A stretch of 57,278 nt of DNA from Sandarakinorhabdus cyanobacteriorum (GCF_002251755.1 NZ_NOXT01000123.1:1-57278), one strand, 5' to 3'. Numbered from the stretch's first letter, positions 8,243 through 18,856 are shown. Notes: generated by a model not told the origin, from the sequence alone. Program-made: numbers and translations.

Positions 8243-9423
8243 CTCATTGTCCTTTCCGAACGGGCGCTGGCCATCAGGGCCAGGGCGGCGGCTTCGGCCA
8301 GCCGCCGGGTCCGTTCCGCAGGGCTGTCATCCCCCACTTCCCAGGTCAGCGCGCCAACCCCAAACCGGTCGCGCGCCGAGCTTTTCAGCACGCCATTGCC
8401 GGGATTGTGGGCCCGGTCGATGCGGATGCTGGCCCCATCCAGATCACTTGCGATGGCCTGCAGCATCGCCTCGCCCAGATCGGGCCCGCTGGGCCGTGGC
8501 GGCGCATAGACGACATCGCGCTGGGTCGAATGAAAATCGATCACCGCCAGGATCGGTGCCACCCCGGCGGCGCGCACCATCGCCTCACCCAGCGCCCGCG
8601 TTTCCGGCTGGGTGAACGGGCCCCAATCGCGGTTCAGGTCCACGCCGCCCAGATTGTGGCGCCAATGCCCCAGCACAAAACCATCGGGATTGGCCAGCGG
8701 CACGATCATCAGGGCATGGTTGGCCCGAAACGCCCGCGCCGCCACGCTGTCGCCCAGGATGAGATCGGTGAAATGGGCAAAGGCCTGGGGGCCGGTGGTT
8801 TCCGGCGGATGCTGGCGGGTGATCAGCACGATGGTGCCGCGCGCGGCCGGCGGGCGGTGCCAATAGCTGGCAATCGGCCGGCGCGCGAGGCTGTGGCCCA
8901 CATCCACGCGCTGCAACTGCCCGGCGCGCACCCGCGCCTCGAACGGGGCGAGCACGTCGTCCAAGCTTTCCGGTGGCTGCGCGATGAGCAATTGCACTGG
9001 CGCTGCGGGCAGGCGGATCGTGGCGGCTTGGCCGTCGGGTGCCAGCGTCACCTGATCGGGTGCCAGACGCTGCACCGGGCTGCCCGGCTGGGCCTGCCAC
9101 GGCGCATAGCGATGGCGGCCACCGTCATAATGCAGCGTCACCCGCGTTTCGCCGCCGGCGCTGTTGGCCACCACCAGGCCATATCAGGGGCTGGGGTTGA
9201 TCGGGCGATTTTCGGGCCGGATCGTCACCTCGACATGGCCATCGGCACCGATCCGGCATTCGGCCAGACCGGCCCGTTCAAAGCCGGCATGCACGGCCCG
9301 GCCCTGGCCTTCACAGGCTGGCCGGCCGGCAGTGGCAGCGGCAAACCAGCTGTCGGGCAAGGGCTGGGCCGCCGTTGGCAGCGCCAGCCCCAGTGCCAGC
9401 AGCAAGGCCGCCACCCGCCGCAT
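8239..9423 (-). pseudogene. Exported M14 zinc carboxypeptidase interrupted by an in-frame TGA
   Basis: The ATG at 9423 starts a signal peptide (MRRVAALLLALGLALPTAAQ) followed by a beta-rich prodomain ending ENRPINPSP. An in-frame TGA at 9184-9186 then stops translation, and the same frame continues YGLVVANSAGG into a complete M14 domain: zinc ligands in RQHPPE, NPDG, LNRDWG, the third zinc ligand in DFHST and catalytic Glu in TWEVGD. Homologues have Trp at the stop position (INPSPWY-type), so one TGG to TGA change explains it. The downstream half could only be made from a GTG at 9174 without export. ATG overlaps the restored stop of the TonB receptor upstream. A sequencing error cannot be excluded. 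Confidence 0.85.
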
Positions 9424-12400
9424 CAGAAGGTGCCGCGCAGCTGCACGTGGAATTCGCGGCCCCCATCTGGTGGAAATCGGGGCGATAGCCCAGCGATTCA
9501 TCCACCAGCGGCGGCGGCGCATCCAGCACATTGTTCACGCCCACGCGCAGGCGCAGAACCTGGCCCTTCTTGATCACCATCTTCACATCGCCAAACAGGT
9601 TCACCCGCCAATCCTCGCGCACCTGCCAGAACTGGGTGGCGCCATTGACCAGGATATCGGCATTGGTGTCGGTGAAGCCATCAATATAGCGCACCGAGCC
9701 GCCCAGGCCGAAAATGCCCTTGTTCCAGCTGAAGGTGGCGCTGCCGCGCCAGCGCTGGTTGCCATCCAGCCGCACGCGATCCACCTGCAGAATCGTGAAA
9801 TCATTGCCAAAGGCGCCGGTCGGGTTGGTGGCCAGCGAATTCAGCAGCTCGTTGCGCTGCACATCAAGGGTCATCAGATAGGTGGCTTCGACATTCAGGC
9901 GGAAATTGCCCAGCTTGCCGGCGTTGAAGCTGGTGTTCAGGCTGAAATCAAAGCCGTCTGCGACCTGCTTGTCGAGATTGATATAGGGATCGCGGATGAA
10001 CAGCACGGCGCCGGCCACGGTGCGCTGATCATTGGGGTTGGCCGCGTTCCAGGCGGCAAAGGCGGCAATGTCATCGGCGGTGGGATCGGCGCGCACGACA
10101 TTGGGGTTGTTGCGGCCCTGCTTGCGTTCCAGGAAGTCCAGCGCCAGCGCCTCGCGGTCACCAAAGGCGCCCACCAGGCCGGTCTGTTCAAAGCGCCAGT
10201 AATCCACGCTGAAGGTGAAGCGCTTCACGCTGGGGCTGTCGAAGACCTTGGCCAGATCCAGCACGCCGCCGACCACGATGGTCTTGGTATCCTCATTGCG
10301 CAGATTGGGGTTGGACTGGCGCACCGACGGCAGATAGGCATCCCCGGTCGACCCCGGATCGCGCGTTACGTCCGACCGCCAATAATCCTCCACGCCCAGG
10401 TTCAGGCGGGAGATGTCGCCCCGGTTCAGCTGCACCATGTTGGGCACGCGGAAGCCTTCCGAATAGGCGGCGCGCAGATTGAAGGCGCGCACCGGGAACC
10501 AGCTCAGCGCCACCTTTGGCTTGACCGCGCTTGCCTTCAGATCATCGAAATGCTCGGCGCGCACCGCCATCTGCAGGTTGAGCTTGTTGTAGAACCAGCC
10601 GTCATTGCCCTCGATCAGCGGCACCAGCGCTTCGGCAAAGGCGGCATAGGCATTGCGGCTGGCCGAGCTGTCGTTGGTGGGCGAAACCCCCACCACGTCG
10701 GATCGGCCGGACACATTGGCGGTGTTGAAGATGATGGTGCCATCCAGGCGCGGGTCGCGATCCTCCAGATAGGATTCGCGCCGCCATTCGACACCGGCGG
10801 CGATGCCCACCGGCCCGGCCCACAATTCAAAGGCATTGTTGTTCGAAATGCGGAAATCGCCGGTGGTCAGCGTGGTGCGGCCGCGGTTCAGGCTGGAAAT
10901 CCGCACCCGGTCCCACTGCGCCTGGCTGTTGGCGTTGGGCCCGCCAAACGGATTGATGGCATCAGGCGTGGACTTGGCCAGTTCGGCCTGCAGCAACGTC
11001 TTGGAAATGCAGTTACTTTCCTCGTCCGTCGTCAGGTTCGAGCTGTTGGCGATGGCGCCTTCCCATTCCCAGCTGCCGAAATTGCCGCGCAGGCCGGCCA
11101 TCACGCGATAGGTTTCGGTGAAGGTGGAAATGAAGCGCGGGCCAAGCTCGGTCGGCCGCCAGTTCTGCAGCAGCACATTGACGCCGCCGGTTGGCACATC
11201 GGTGGTGTTCAGGCCGGGCAGCCGGTTCGGGCTGGTGGTGGCGCCAAACGGGTTCCAATAGTTGGAGGCCGGCACGATCAGGAAGGCGAGGCCCGAATCC
11301 AGCGGCTGGGTGGCGCGGTTGGAATTGGTGGTGGCGCGATAATAAAGGCCTTCGGCAAAGAACTGCAGATTGCTCGAGAATTCATGTTCGAACTGGCTGT
11401 AGACGTTGATGCGCTCCGCATCGGAAATCAGCTAGCGGCCGCGTGCCGAAACCGCGTCATTCTGGATGCGCACCCCTTCGTTCAGGGCGTTGTTGGGCTG
11501 GTTGGCGTTGAAGTCATAACGCAGCGCGGTGTCCAGCGAGCCATCGTCAATGCCCATGCAGCCTTCTGGCCGGCTGCCCAGTTCCGCCAGCGTGCCGGCA
11601 AAGCCGCAGGGCTGGATGTGGAACACGCCCGTCGTGCTCGTCAGGTTGCGGGTGCCTTGGCGGATGCGCCGGCCGACGAACACGCCCTGGGCGTTGACCG
11701 CGCCGGCCTGATACTGGCCAAACGGCGAGGAGGTGGAGGTGTTGCGGCAATCGGTGGTGGTGGTGGCAAACGGGCTGTCACCCAGCACGCCGCGTTTGTC
11801 GACCGTGTTGAACTGGCCATCCAGTTCCTGGGCATAAAGCCCGTTGCGGCGGAAATAGCCGCCGGTGAACATCAGCCGGGTCTTGCCCTGGTTGCACTTG
11901 AAGCCAAAGGCAACATCGGCCTGCAGTTCGTCGCTCCCGGTGCCTTCCACACCCGAATAGCGGATGGTGGCGCGCAGCTTGTCGAACTTGGCATCCAGAA
12001 TGGTGTTCACCACACCGGCCGTGGCATCCGAACCATAAAGCGCCGAGGCGCCGTCGCGCAGCACTTCCACCCGGTCGATCCCGGCGGCGGGAAAGGCGTT
12101 GACGTTGGTGATCTGGCGCGGCGTGGAGCCGATATCCTGGTTGACCGCGTGGGCGGCGATGCGGCGGCCGTTCAACAGCACCAGCGTGTTGCCGGTGCCC
12201 AGCCCGCGCAGGTTGATGGTGGCGACATCGCCGCGCGCATCATTGGGGCCATCGGCCGCGCCATTGATTTCGGCCGCGCCGGCCTGGGCAATATTTTCAA
12301 AGATTTCGCCAGTGCTGTCACGCCAAAGGCGGCCAACTGATCGGCATCCAGAACCGTCACCGCAATCGCGCCGCTGTCGGTGGCGCCACGGATGTTGGAC

Positions 12401-12546
12401 CCGGTGACGATGATCATCTCGCTTTCCTTGGCCTCCACCACGGCGGTGGCGGCCGGCGCGGGGGCTGGCGCGGTTTGGGCCAGGGCTGGCCCGGCCCACA
12501 GCGCCACGGCAAGGGCGGAAAGGCTGGTGCTGGAATTGATGCGCAT
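9423..12546 (-). pseudogene. TonB-dependent receptor with two frameshifts and an amber stop
   Basis: The start MRINSSTSLSALAVALWAG at 12546 gives a signal peptide, a TonB box (EMIIVTGSNIRG) and the beginning of the plug. A one-base loss near 12319 changes frame; the correct frame resumes at DSTGEIFENIAQAGAAEING and runs through LRGLGTGNTLVLLNGRRI. An in-frame TAG at 11432-11434 interrupts the barrel, which continues unbroken as LISDAERINVYSQFEHEF. A second one-base loss in a G5 run (plus-strand C5 at 9460-9464) removes the terminal beta strand, restored in the other frame as REFHVQLRGTF then TGA at 9423-9425. With both bases restored the length would be about 1041 codons. Probably imported peptides or a similar ligand together with the M14 peptidase (inference). 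Confidence 0.88.
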
Positions 12547-12581
12547 CGTTGGTCTCCCCATTGGTGTCGGGCCGGCTGGCC

Positions 12582-13985
12582 TCAATCCGGATCGGCTTCG
12601 GGGCCCGGCGTGGTGCCATCGGGCCCGAACTGGTGGTTGGTGAACACGGCGGCAAAGCGCGCCTCGTCGATGCCACGCTCCCAGCGCGACACGACGATGG
12701 TGGCAACCGCATTGCCGATGAAGTTGGTCAGGGCGCGGCACTCGCTCATGAACCGGTCGATGCCCAGGATCAGTGCCATGCCGGCAATCGGCACGCTGGG
12801 CACGATCGACAGGGTGGCCGCCAGCGTGATGAAGCCCGCGCCGGTCACCCCGGCGGCGCCCTTGGAGCTCAGCATGGCCACCCCGAGCAGCAGGAGCTGG
12901 TCAGCGAGGCTCAATTCGATGCCGGTGGCCTGCGCGATGAACAGCGCGGCCAATGTCATGTAGATGTTGGTGCCATCCAGGTTGAAGCTGTAGCCGGTGG
13001 GTACCACCAGCCCGACAATCGGGCGCGGGCAGCCGGCGCGCTCCATCTTGTCCATCAGGCTGGGCAGGGCCGATTCGGAACTCGAGGTGCCCAGCACCAG
13101 CAGCAGCTCCGCCTTCAGATAGCGGATCAGCGTGAAGATGGAAAAGCCGGCGCCGCGTGCCACCAGCCCCAGCACCACCACCACAAACAGGATGGAGGTG
13201 AGGTAGAAAGTGGCGACCAGCGCGGCGAGATTGGCAATGGAATCAATGCCATATTTCCCGATGGTGAAGGCGAACGCCCCCAGTGCGCCAATCGGTGCCG
13301 CCCGCATGAAGATGGCCACCAGTGTGAACATGGCGGCGCCCACCGCCTCCAGCAATTTCACCACCGGTTGCGCCGCGGCACCGCCCATCGCCAGCGCAAT
13401 GCCGAAGCTGATGGCGATGAACAGCACCTGCAGCAGATTGCCGTCGACAAAGGCGCCCAGCATGGTTTCCGGGATGATGCCCATCAGGAAGGCCGTGATG
13501 GTCTGGTCCTTCGCCTTGCTGACATAGTCATTGACCGCACCCGTCTCCAGGCTGGCCGGATCGATGTTCATGCCGTGGCCGGGCTGCACTAGATTGGCCA
13601 CGATCAGGCCGACCACCAGCGCCAGGCTGGAAAAGCACAGGAAATAGGCAAAGGCCTTGCCGGCCACGCGGCCCACCGATCCCAGATCGCGCATCCCGGC
13701 AATGCCGGTGACGATGGTGAGAAAGATCACCGGCGCAATGATCATCTTCACCAGCCGGATGAAGGCATCGCCCAGCGGCTTCATTGCCACGCCGGTTTCG
13801 GGCGCGAAATGGCCGATCAGGCCGCCCACCGTGATGGCAAGCAGCACCTGGGCATAAAGCTGGGCATAGACCGGCTTGGTGCGTGCCGGGCTGCCCGTCG
13901 AGGCCGACGGCGTGATGATGATTTGCTCCCCGTGACCAGCCCACCCCCAGCGCCGGTCATCCCCCTCAATCGCGCGAGCAGCCAT
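12582..13985 (-). CDS. dctA: C4-dicarboxylate/cation symporter, DctA type
   Basis: The product has the full DctA/DAACS arrangement: [44 protein letters not shown], serine-rich hairpin [15 protein letters not shown], substrate motif [13 protein letters not shown] and C-terminal [18 protein letters not shown]. It imports succinate, fumarate or malate across the inner membrane. The start is a problem: the ATG at 13985 adds 21 untypical residues and has no well-spaced ribosome site, whereas GGGGAG-CAA precedes an ATC at 13920-13922, exactly where DctA proteins normally begin. No ATG, GTG or TTG lies between. Regulated, by position, by the divergent DctB/DctD system. Confidence 0.9.
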   Translation of the reverse strand: MAARAIEGDDRRWGWAGHGEQIIITPSASTGSPARTKPVYAQLYAQVLLAITVGGLIGHFAPETGVAMKPLGDAFIRLVKMIIAPVIFLTIVTGIAGMRDLGSVGRVAGKAFAYFLCFSSLALVVGLIVANLVQPGHGMNIDPASLETGAVNDYVSKAKDQTITAFLMGIIPETMLGAFVDGNLLQVLFIAISFGIALAMGGAAAQPVVKLLEAVGAAMFTLVAIFMRAAPIGALGAFAFTIGKYGIDSIANLAALVATFYLTSILFVVVVLGLVARGAGFSIFTLIRYLKAELLLVLGTSSSESALPSLMDKMERAGCPRPIVGLVVPTGYSFNLDGTNIYMTLAALFIAQATGIELSLADQLLLLGVAMLSSKGAAGVTGAGFITLAATLSIVPSVPIAGMALILGIDRFMSECRALTNFIGNAVATIVVSRWERGIDEARFAAVFTNHQFGPDGTTPGPEADPD

Positions 13986-14058
13986 CCCCTGCAACCGGCC
14001 GGTCGCATCCGCCAAACCGGCCCAAATCAGGCAGTTGCGCCACCACAGCCTGCAATTA

Positions 14059-14076
14059 TGTGCGGAAATCCGCACA
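14059..14076. promoter_or_regulatory. DctD-type palindromic upstream site 1
   Basis: TGTGCGGAAATCCGCACA, two 8-base arms that are exact reverse complements around AA. It resembles the upstream activator sites known for DctD in front of dctA genes. It lies between dctA and dctB, about 75-135 bases upstream of the possible dctA starts. Confidence 0.75.
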
Positions 14077-14090
14077 AATGACGCAATTCC

Positions 14091-14108
14091 TGTGCGGAAA
14101 TCCGCACA
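14091..14108. promoter_or_regulatory. DctD-type palindromic upstream site 2
   Basis: An identical 18-base copy of site 1, TGTGCGGAAATCCGCACA. Centre-to-centre distance is 32 bases, close to three helical turns, which suits cooperative binding of two dimers on one DNA face. It ends 40 bases before the dctB start, so occupancy could also affect dctBD expression. Confidence 0.75.
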
Positions 14109-14148
14109 TTTTGCTTGCGCGCCGGCGGCCGCCTGCCATGCTGCCGCC

Positions 14149-15861
14149 ATGTCGCCGTCGTCCGGTTTTCCGGCTCTCACCCCCGCCCGGCGCTGGTTGC
14201 TGCTGGCCATCCTGGTTGGCCTGGCGGCCAGCTGGGCCGCTGCCATCCTTGCCACCGGCCGCGAGGATGCGGCCCTGCGCCGGGAAGCAAGCGTGGCCGC
14301 CAATCTGTTCGAGGCGGTGCTGGGCAACGAGCTGGAACGCTATCGCGCCCTGCCGCTGGTGCTGGCCGGCGATGCCGCGGTCGATGCCGCGCTGCGCGAT
14401 CCGGCGGCCCGTCCCGCGCTCAATGCCCGGCTGGCCAGCCTGGCGGCCCGCACCCGCGCCGCGGCCATCTATGTCATCGCCGCCAACGGCCGCACCATCG
14501 CGGCCTCCAACGCCGGCCAGCCGCTCAGCTTTGTCGGCCGCGATTTCACCTATCGCGACTATTTTGCCCGCGCCATGGCCAGCGGGCGCGGCGAACAATT
14601 CGCGTTGGGCACCACCACCAACCAGCCAGGCCTCTATCTCTCGGCTCGGGTCGATGCCGGCGGGCGCCCGCTGGGCGTGGTGGTGACCAAGATCGATTTT
14701 TCCGAAGTGGAACGCCAGTGGCGCCAATCGGCCACCCCGGTGTTCGTCACCGATCGGGCCGGCATCGTCATCATCACCGGCGTGGAGGCCTGGCGCTTCC
14801 GCCAGGAGGCATCGCTGGGCCTGGCGGCCAATTCCAGCCATCCTGCCCATGTGGATGCCCGCCTGCCGGGCGTCGGCGAGGCGGAATATGTGCGGGTGCG
14901 GGTGCCCACCGGCATGGCGGGCTGGACGCTCAACCTGTTGCAGCCGGCCGGCCCGGCGGTGGCGGCGGCGGCCACGGCGGCCAGCACCCTCACGCTCATC
15001 ATCGCCAGCCTGATCATCGCGGCCGGCTGGTGGATCAACCGCCGCCGCACCCGTGATGCCCGGGCCGCTGCGGCCCGCGCCGCCGCCCAGGCCCAGCTGG
15101 AAGCGATGGTGGCTGATCGCACCGCCAAGCTGACCGCCGAGATGGACGAACGCCGCCGCGCCGAAGCCGCGCTGTTGCAGCTGCACCTGGAACTGGAACA
15201 GGCCAACCGGCTGACCACGCTGGGCCAGATCGCCGCCGGCGTCACCCACGAGATCAACCAGCCGGTGGCGGCCATCGCCACCTGGGCCCACACCGCCACC
15301 AGCCACCTGGCGCGCGGCCAGCCCGATCAGGCCGGAAAGGCCCTGGCCACCATCCAGCAGTTGACGGAGCGTATCGGCCATATCACCGGCGAGCTGCGCG
15401 ATTTCGCCCGCAAATCCGATGGGCCGCCGGTGCGCGTGGTGCTGGCCGATGCCATTGCCGGCGCCCGTCTGCTGGTGCCCGACGGCAAGGGCCGCAACCG
15501 GCCCCGCATCGACAGCAGCGCCGTGCCCGCCGATCTGGCCGTGCTGGCCGATCGCATCCGGCTGGAACAGGTGCTGGTCAACCTGTTGCGCAATGCCCAG
15601 GAAGCCGGCGCCCAGCAGATCCGCGTTGCGGCCAGTGCCGCGGCCGGCGCGGTGGCCATCACGGTTGCCGATGATGGCCCCGGCCTGCCATCGGCCATTG
15701 CCGCCAGCCTGTTCACCCCGTTCCAGACCAGCAAGCCGCGCGGGCTGGGCCTCGGCCTCGTCATCTCCCGCGATATCTGTCGCGCCATGGCGGGCGATCT
15801 GGTGCTCGCGCCCACCGCCACCGGCACCAGCTTCTGCATTACCCTGCCAGAGGCGGCATGA
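14149..15861 (+). CDS. dctB: DctB-like sensor histidine kinase
   Basis: 570 residues. First membrane helix at about 14-36, a periplasmic double-PAS sensor (about 38-275, with [12 protein letters not shown] and GLYLSARV blocks typical of dicarboxylate sensors), a second helix at about 278-296, a coiled coil, then HisKA with phospho-accepting His367 in GVTHEINQP and an HATPase domain ([26 protein letters not shown]). It should autophosphorylate in response to C4-dicarboxylates and pass phosphate to the regulator that overlaps its stop codon. Divergent from dctA. Confidence 0.9.
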   Translation: MSPSSGFPALTPARRWLLLAILVGLAASWAAAILATGREDAALRREASVAANLFEAVLGNELERYRALPLVLAGDAAVDAALRDPAARPALNARLASLAARTRAAAIYVIAANGRTIAASNAGQPLSFVGRDFTYRDYFARAMASGRGEQFALGTTTNQPGLYLSARVDAGGRPLGVVVTKIDFSEVERQWRQSATPVFVTDRAGIVIITGVEAWRFRQEASLGLAANSSHPAHVDARLPGVGEAEYVRVRVPTGMAGWTLNLLQPAGPAVAAAATAASTLTLIIASLIIAAGWWINRRRTRDARAAAARAAAQAQLEAMVADRTAKLTAEMDERRRAEAALLQLHLELEQANRLTTLGQIAAGVTHEINQPVAAIATWAHTATSHLARGQPDQAGKALATIQQLTERIGHITGELRDFARKSDGPPVRVVLADAIAGARLLVPDGKGRNRPRIDSSAVPADLAVLADRIRLEQVLVNLLRNAQEAGAQQIRVAASAAAGAVAITVADDGPGLPSAIAASLFTPFQTSKPRGLGLGLVISRDICRAMAGDLVLAPTATGTSFCITLPEAA

Positions 15862-17177
15862 CCAGCACTGCCCCCAATCCCGGCCTTGGCCCCATCATGC
15901 TGGTCGATGATGATCCCGATCTGTCCGCCGCGCTGGCCGCGAGCCTGGAATTGGCCGGCCACCAAGTGATCGCGCATCAGGATGCGGCGGCCGCGCTGGC
16001 CGGGCTGGATCGCCGCTTTCCCGGTGTCATCATCTCCGATCTCAGGATGCCGGGGCTCGATGGCTGGCAGTTCTTTGCCGCCGTGCAGGCGCTGGACGCC
16101 GATCTGCCCATCATCTTCATCACCGGCCATGGCAATATCGATGAGGCGGTGAGCGCGCTGAAGACCGGCGCCTATGATTTCCTGGCCAAGCCCTTTGATC
16201 CGGATCGCCTGCTGGCCAGCGTGGCGCGCGCGCTGGAAAAGCGCCGCCTGGTGCTCGACAATCGCCGGCTGGCCGCCATCGCCGCCAACGCGGCGCCGGA
16301 TCCGCTGGCGCATCTGCTGGCGCTGGCCGGCGATGATCCCGCCATGCTGGCGCTGCGCGATCGGCTGACGGCGCTGGGCGATGCCGATATCGATCTGCTG
16401 ATCCTGGCCGAACCGGGCTGTGGCCGAGATCGCGTGGCGCGCGCCGTGCATGATCGCAGCCGCCGCCGCGCCCGCGCCTTTGTCGCGGTCAATTGCGCCG
16501 CGATTCCCGCAGAAGCGCAGGGCCTTGAGCTGTTTGGCCAACCCGGCCCGCGCGGGGCACGCGGCCGGCTGGCCCAGGCCGAAGCAGGCAGCCTGTTTCT
16601 CGACAATGTCGATGCGCTGGCCCCAGCGGTGCAACTGCGGCTGGTGGCAGCGCTCGACACGGCTGATGTGCGCCTGATCGCCGCCGCCACCGCCTGGCCC
16701 GACCAGTTGCAGCCTGATCTCCAGATCCGGCTGGGCGGCGTGCGCCTCGCCATCCCGCCGCTGCGCCAGCGCCGCGACGATGTGCTGATGTTGTTCGGGC
16801 AACAGGCGGCGCAGGCTGCCCAGCGGTTGGGCCAGCCACTGCCGCCAATCAGCGCCAGTGTGCGCGCCCATCTCATTGCCCATGATTGGCCGGGCAACCT
16901 GGCCGAGCTTGACAATTATGCCCGGCGCTTCGTGCTCGGGCTGGCCGATGATGGCCCCGATCTGGCCGAGGCGCCGGGCACAAGCCTGGCCGAACGGCTC
17001 GCCCGCATCGAAGCCGGCCTGCTGCGCGAGGCGCTGGAGCGGCACGGCGGCCGCATCGAGGCGGTGACGGCCGCCCTGTCACTCCCGCGCAAGACGCTGT
17101 ACGACAAGCTGGCCCGCCACGGCATCGATCCGCGCCGTTATCGCCGGCCGGGCACGTCCCGCCCCCCGCTGCCTTGA
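15858..17177 (+). CDS. dctD: DctD-like NtrC-family response regulator with degenerate AAA+ domain
   Basis: 439 residues, start overlapping the dctB stop (ATGA). The receiver is intact: acidic residues 17-19, phospho-acceptor Asp61, Thr89, Lys111. The AAA+ domain (about 150-365) is recognisable but altered: Walker A reads AEPGCGRD with Arg190 for Lys; Walker B reads LFLDNV with Asn250 for Glu; the GAFTGA loop after ELFG is replaced by QPGPRGARGR; and sensor II reads WPGNLAEL with Ala349 for Arg. The Fis-type helix-turn-helix (LERHGGRIEAVTAALSLPRKTLYDKL) is intact. It should still bind DNA but is unlikely to hydrolyse ATP or remodel sigma-54 polymerase in the usual way. Its 3' end overlaps the convergent greA-like gene by 40 bases. 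Confidence 0.88.
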   Translation: MTSTAPNPGLGPIMLVDDDPDLSAALAASLELAGHQVIAHQDAAAALAGLDRRFPGVIISDLRMPGLDGWQFFAAVQALDADLPIIFITGHGNIDEAVSALKTGAYDFLAKPFDPDRLLASVARALEKRRLVLDNRRLAAIAANAAPDPLAHLLALAGDDPAMLALRDRLTALGDADIDLLILAEPGCGRDRVARAVHDRSRRRARAFVAVNCAAIPAEAQGLELFGQPGPRGARGRLAQAEAGSLFLDNVDALAPAVQLRLVAALDTADVRLIAAATAWPDQLQPDLQIRLGGVRLAIPPLRQRRDDVLMLFGQQAAQAAQRLGQPLPPISASVRAHLIAHDWPGNLAELDNYARRFVLGLADDGPDLAEAPGTSLAERLARIEAGLLREALERHGGRIEAVTAALSLPRKTLYDKLARHGIDPRRYRRPGTSRPPLP

Positions 17178-17692
17178 TCGCCGGACTGACTTCCGTCCTT
17201 TAGTGTCTCAGGCCAGCGCATCGACACGATCTCCACCTCCTGCCCGGCCAGCATCACCACATCGCCCACCTGCCGCCCGCCCACCGCGCGGGCAAAGGGG
17301 GAGACGTGGGAGACGCTGCCCTGCGCCGGGTCGGCTTCGTCATCGCCAACGATGGCATAGGTCTGGCGCCGGCCGTCGGCGCGCTCGATCCCAACTTCGG
17401 CGCCAAAACCGATCGTGCCATCCGTCGGCCGGCGATCAACCAACTGCGCCGTCGCCCGCCGCGCCGACCAATAGCGCAGGTCGCGGGTGGCCCGCGCCAT
17501 GGCCGTGCGGTCGCTGCTGATCGCGTCGCTGGCCTGCGCCGCGGCATAATCCGCCTTGGCCGCTGCCAGCGCCGCCTCGATCCGGGCGAGGCCGGCGGCT
17601 GTCACCAGATTGGCATGGGTCGGGATCGGCCGGTCCGGCAGATCGGCCGCCACCGCCTCGGCATCATTTTCCTTGGTGAAGGCAACGCTCAT
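17138..17692 (-). CDS. GreA/GreB-family transcription elongation factor
   Basis: 184 residues from the ATG at 17692 (MSVAFTKENDAEAVAADLP). An N-terminal coiled-coil hairpin (LARIEAALAAAKADYAAAQ to RDLRYWSARRATAQL) is followed by a C-terminal FKBP-like domain (IGFGAEVGIERADGRRQTYAIVGDDEAD, SPFARAVGGRQVGDVV). Such proteins bind in the RNA polymerase secondary channel; this subfamily is shorter and less studied than GreA itself. The longer upstream frame is rejected as it lacks family similarity. The last 13 codons overlap dctD antisense. Confidence 0.85.
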   Translation of the reverse strand: MSVAFTKENDAEAVAADLPDRPIPTHANLVTAAGLARIEAALAAAKADYAAAQASDAISSDRTAMARATRDLRYWSARRATAQLVDRRPTDGTIGFGAEVGIERADGRRQTYAIVGDDEADPAQGSVSHVSPFARAVGGRQVGDVVMLAGQEVEIVSMRWPETLKDGSQSGDQGSGGRDVPGRR

Positions 17693-17771
17693 CCCAAATC
17701 CATTAGACCCGATTGCGCCGTGCTGGAATCCCAAGCTCGGCATGAGCGGTTCAATCAAACAGCAACCAAGT

Positions 17772-18812
17772 CTAGGGCAGCAACAGGCTGCCGTCGCCAT
17801 AGCTGTAAAAACGATATTCCTTTTCAATGGCATGCGCGTAGGTCTTGCGCATCACGTCCAGCCCCATCAGCGCGCTGACCAGCATGAACAGGGTCGATCG
17901 CGGCAGGTGGAAATTGGTGATCAGGCCATCAATTGCCTTCAGCCGGTACCCCGGATAGATGAAGATGCTGGTGTCGCCGGTGAATTCGCGGATTTCGCCC
18001 GTCTCGCTCACACAGGATTCAAGCAGCCGGAGCGAGGTGGTGCCCACCGAGATGATGCGCCCGCCGGCGGCGCGGGCGGAGTTCAGCCGGGCGGCGGTGG
18101 CGGCGTCGATGCTGCCCCATTCGGCGTGCATCTTGTGGTCCTCAACCTTGTCCGCCTTCACCGGCAGGAAGGTGCCGGCTCCCACATGCAGCGTCACCGT
18201 CTCGCGGGTGATGCCGGCCGCCGCCAGCGCTTCCCACAGCCGGGGCGTGAAGTGCAGGCCGGCGGTGGGGGCGGCGACGGCGCCATCCTTGGCGGCATGC
18301 AGCGTCTGGTAATCGGCGGCATCCTGGGCATCGGTGCCGCGCCGCCGGGCGATATAGGGCGGCAGCGGCATCTGCCCCACCCGCTCCAGCGCCTGCTCCA
18401 GCGTCTCGCCGGGCAGTGCCGAAAACCGCCACAGCACGCCGCCTTCATCGGCCTTGTCCAGCACTTCGCCCGCAAGGCCGGGGCCAAATTCCACCCGGTC
18501 TCCCGGCTTCAGGCGGCGGGCATTCTTCACGAAACTCCACCACTGGTCGGCCGTTTCGCGCTTGTGCAGGGTCACGCCGATATGGGCCTGGCCCTTCAGC
18601 GCATGCAATTGGGCCGGGATCACCCGTGTGTCGTTCACCACCAGCACGTCGCCGCGCCGCAGCCGGCCGGGCAGATCCAAGAAGCTGAAATCACCGAGCG
18701 TGCCGACATCACGGCCGGTCACCGTCAACAGCCGGGCGCTGTCACGCGGATTGGCGGGGCGCAGCGCGATGCGCTCTTCAGGCAAATGGAAATCGAAATC
18801 ATCAACCAGCAT
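17772..18812 (-). CDS. queA: S-adenosylmethionine:tRNA ribosyltransferase-isomerase
   Basis: 346 residues, the normal length for QueA, opening [19 protein letters not shown]. Conserved blocks are [39 protein letters not shown] and [16 protein letters not shown]. It transfers the ribosyl moiety of AdoMet to preQ1 in tRNA to give epoxyqueuosine. It is the last gene of the run xseB, ispA, coaD, ppi, queA and starts 44 bases after the cyclophilin stop. Confidence 0.97.
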   Translation of the reverse strand: MLVDDFDFHLPEERIALRPANPRDSARLLTVTGRDVGTLGDFSFLDLPGRLRRGDVLVVNDTRVIPAQLHALKGQAHIGVTLHKRETADQWWSFVKNARRLKPGDRVEFGPGLAGEVLDKADEGGVLWRFSALPGETLEQALERVGQMPLPPYIARRRGTDAQDAADYQTLHAAKDGAVAAPTAGLHFTPRLWEALAAAGITRETVTLHVGAGTFLPVKADKVEDHKMHAEWGSIDAATAARLNSARAAGGRIISVGTTSLRLLESCVSETGEIREFTGDTSIFIYPGYRLKAIDGLITNFHLPRSTLFMLVSALMGLDVMRKTYAHAIEKEYRFYSYGDGSLLLP

Positions 18813-18856
18813 CGGGGGAACAGCCCTTGTTGGCGTGGCAGGGAAGGGGGCAGCGA

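Noticed and set aside
9184-9186. Selenocysteine at the TGA in the M14 peptidase
   Set aside because: The expected residue is Trp, not Cys, and no SECIS-like hairpin was noticed right after the codon.
11432-11434. Pyrrolysine or programmed readthrough at TAG in the receptor
   Set aside because: Two frameshifts in the same gene make simple decay or error more likely.
9164-12340. A 1058-codon open frame on the plus strand opposite the broken TonB receptor
   Set aside because: It has the Gly/His/Gln/Arg-rich composition of an antisense frame in high-GC DNA and no recognisable domain. The minus strand reads clear receptor sequence.
14028-14048. A -24/-12 promoter for dctA on the minus strand
   Set aside because: Spacing of GG and GC is right, but most other consensus positions mismatch; kept only as a weak possibility in the findings.
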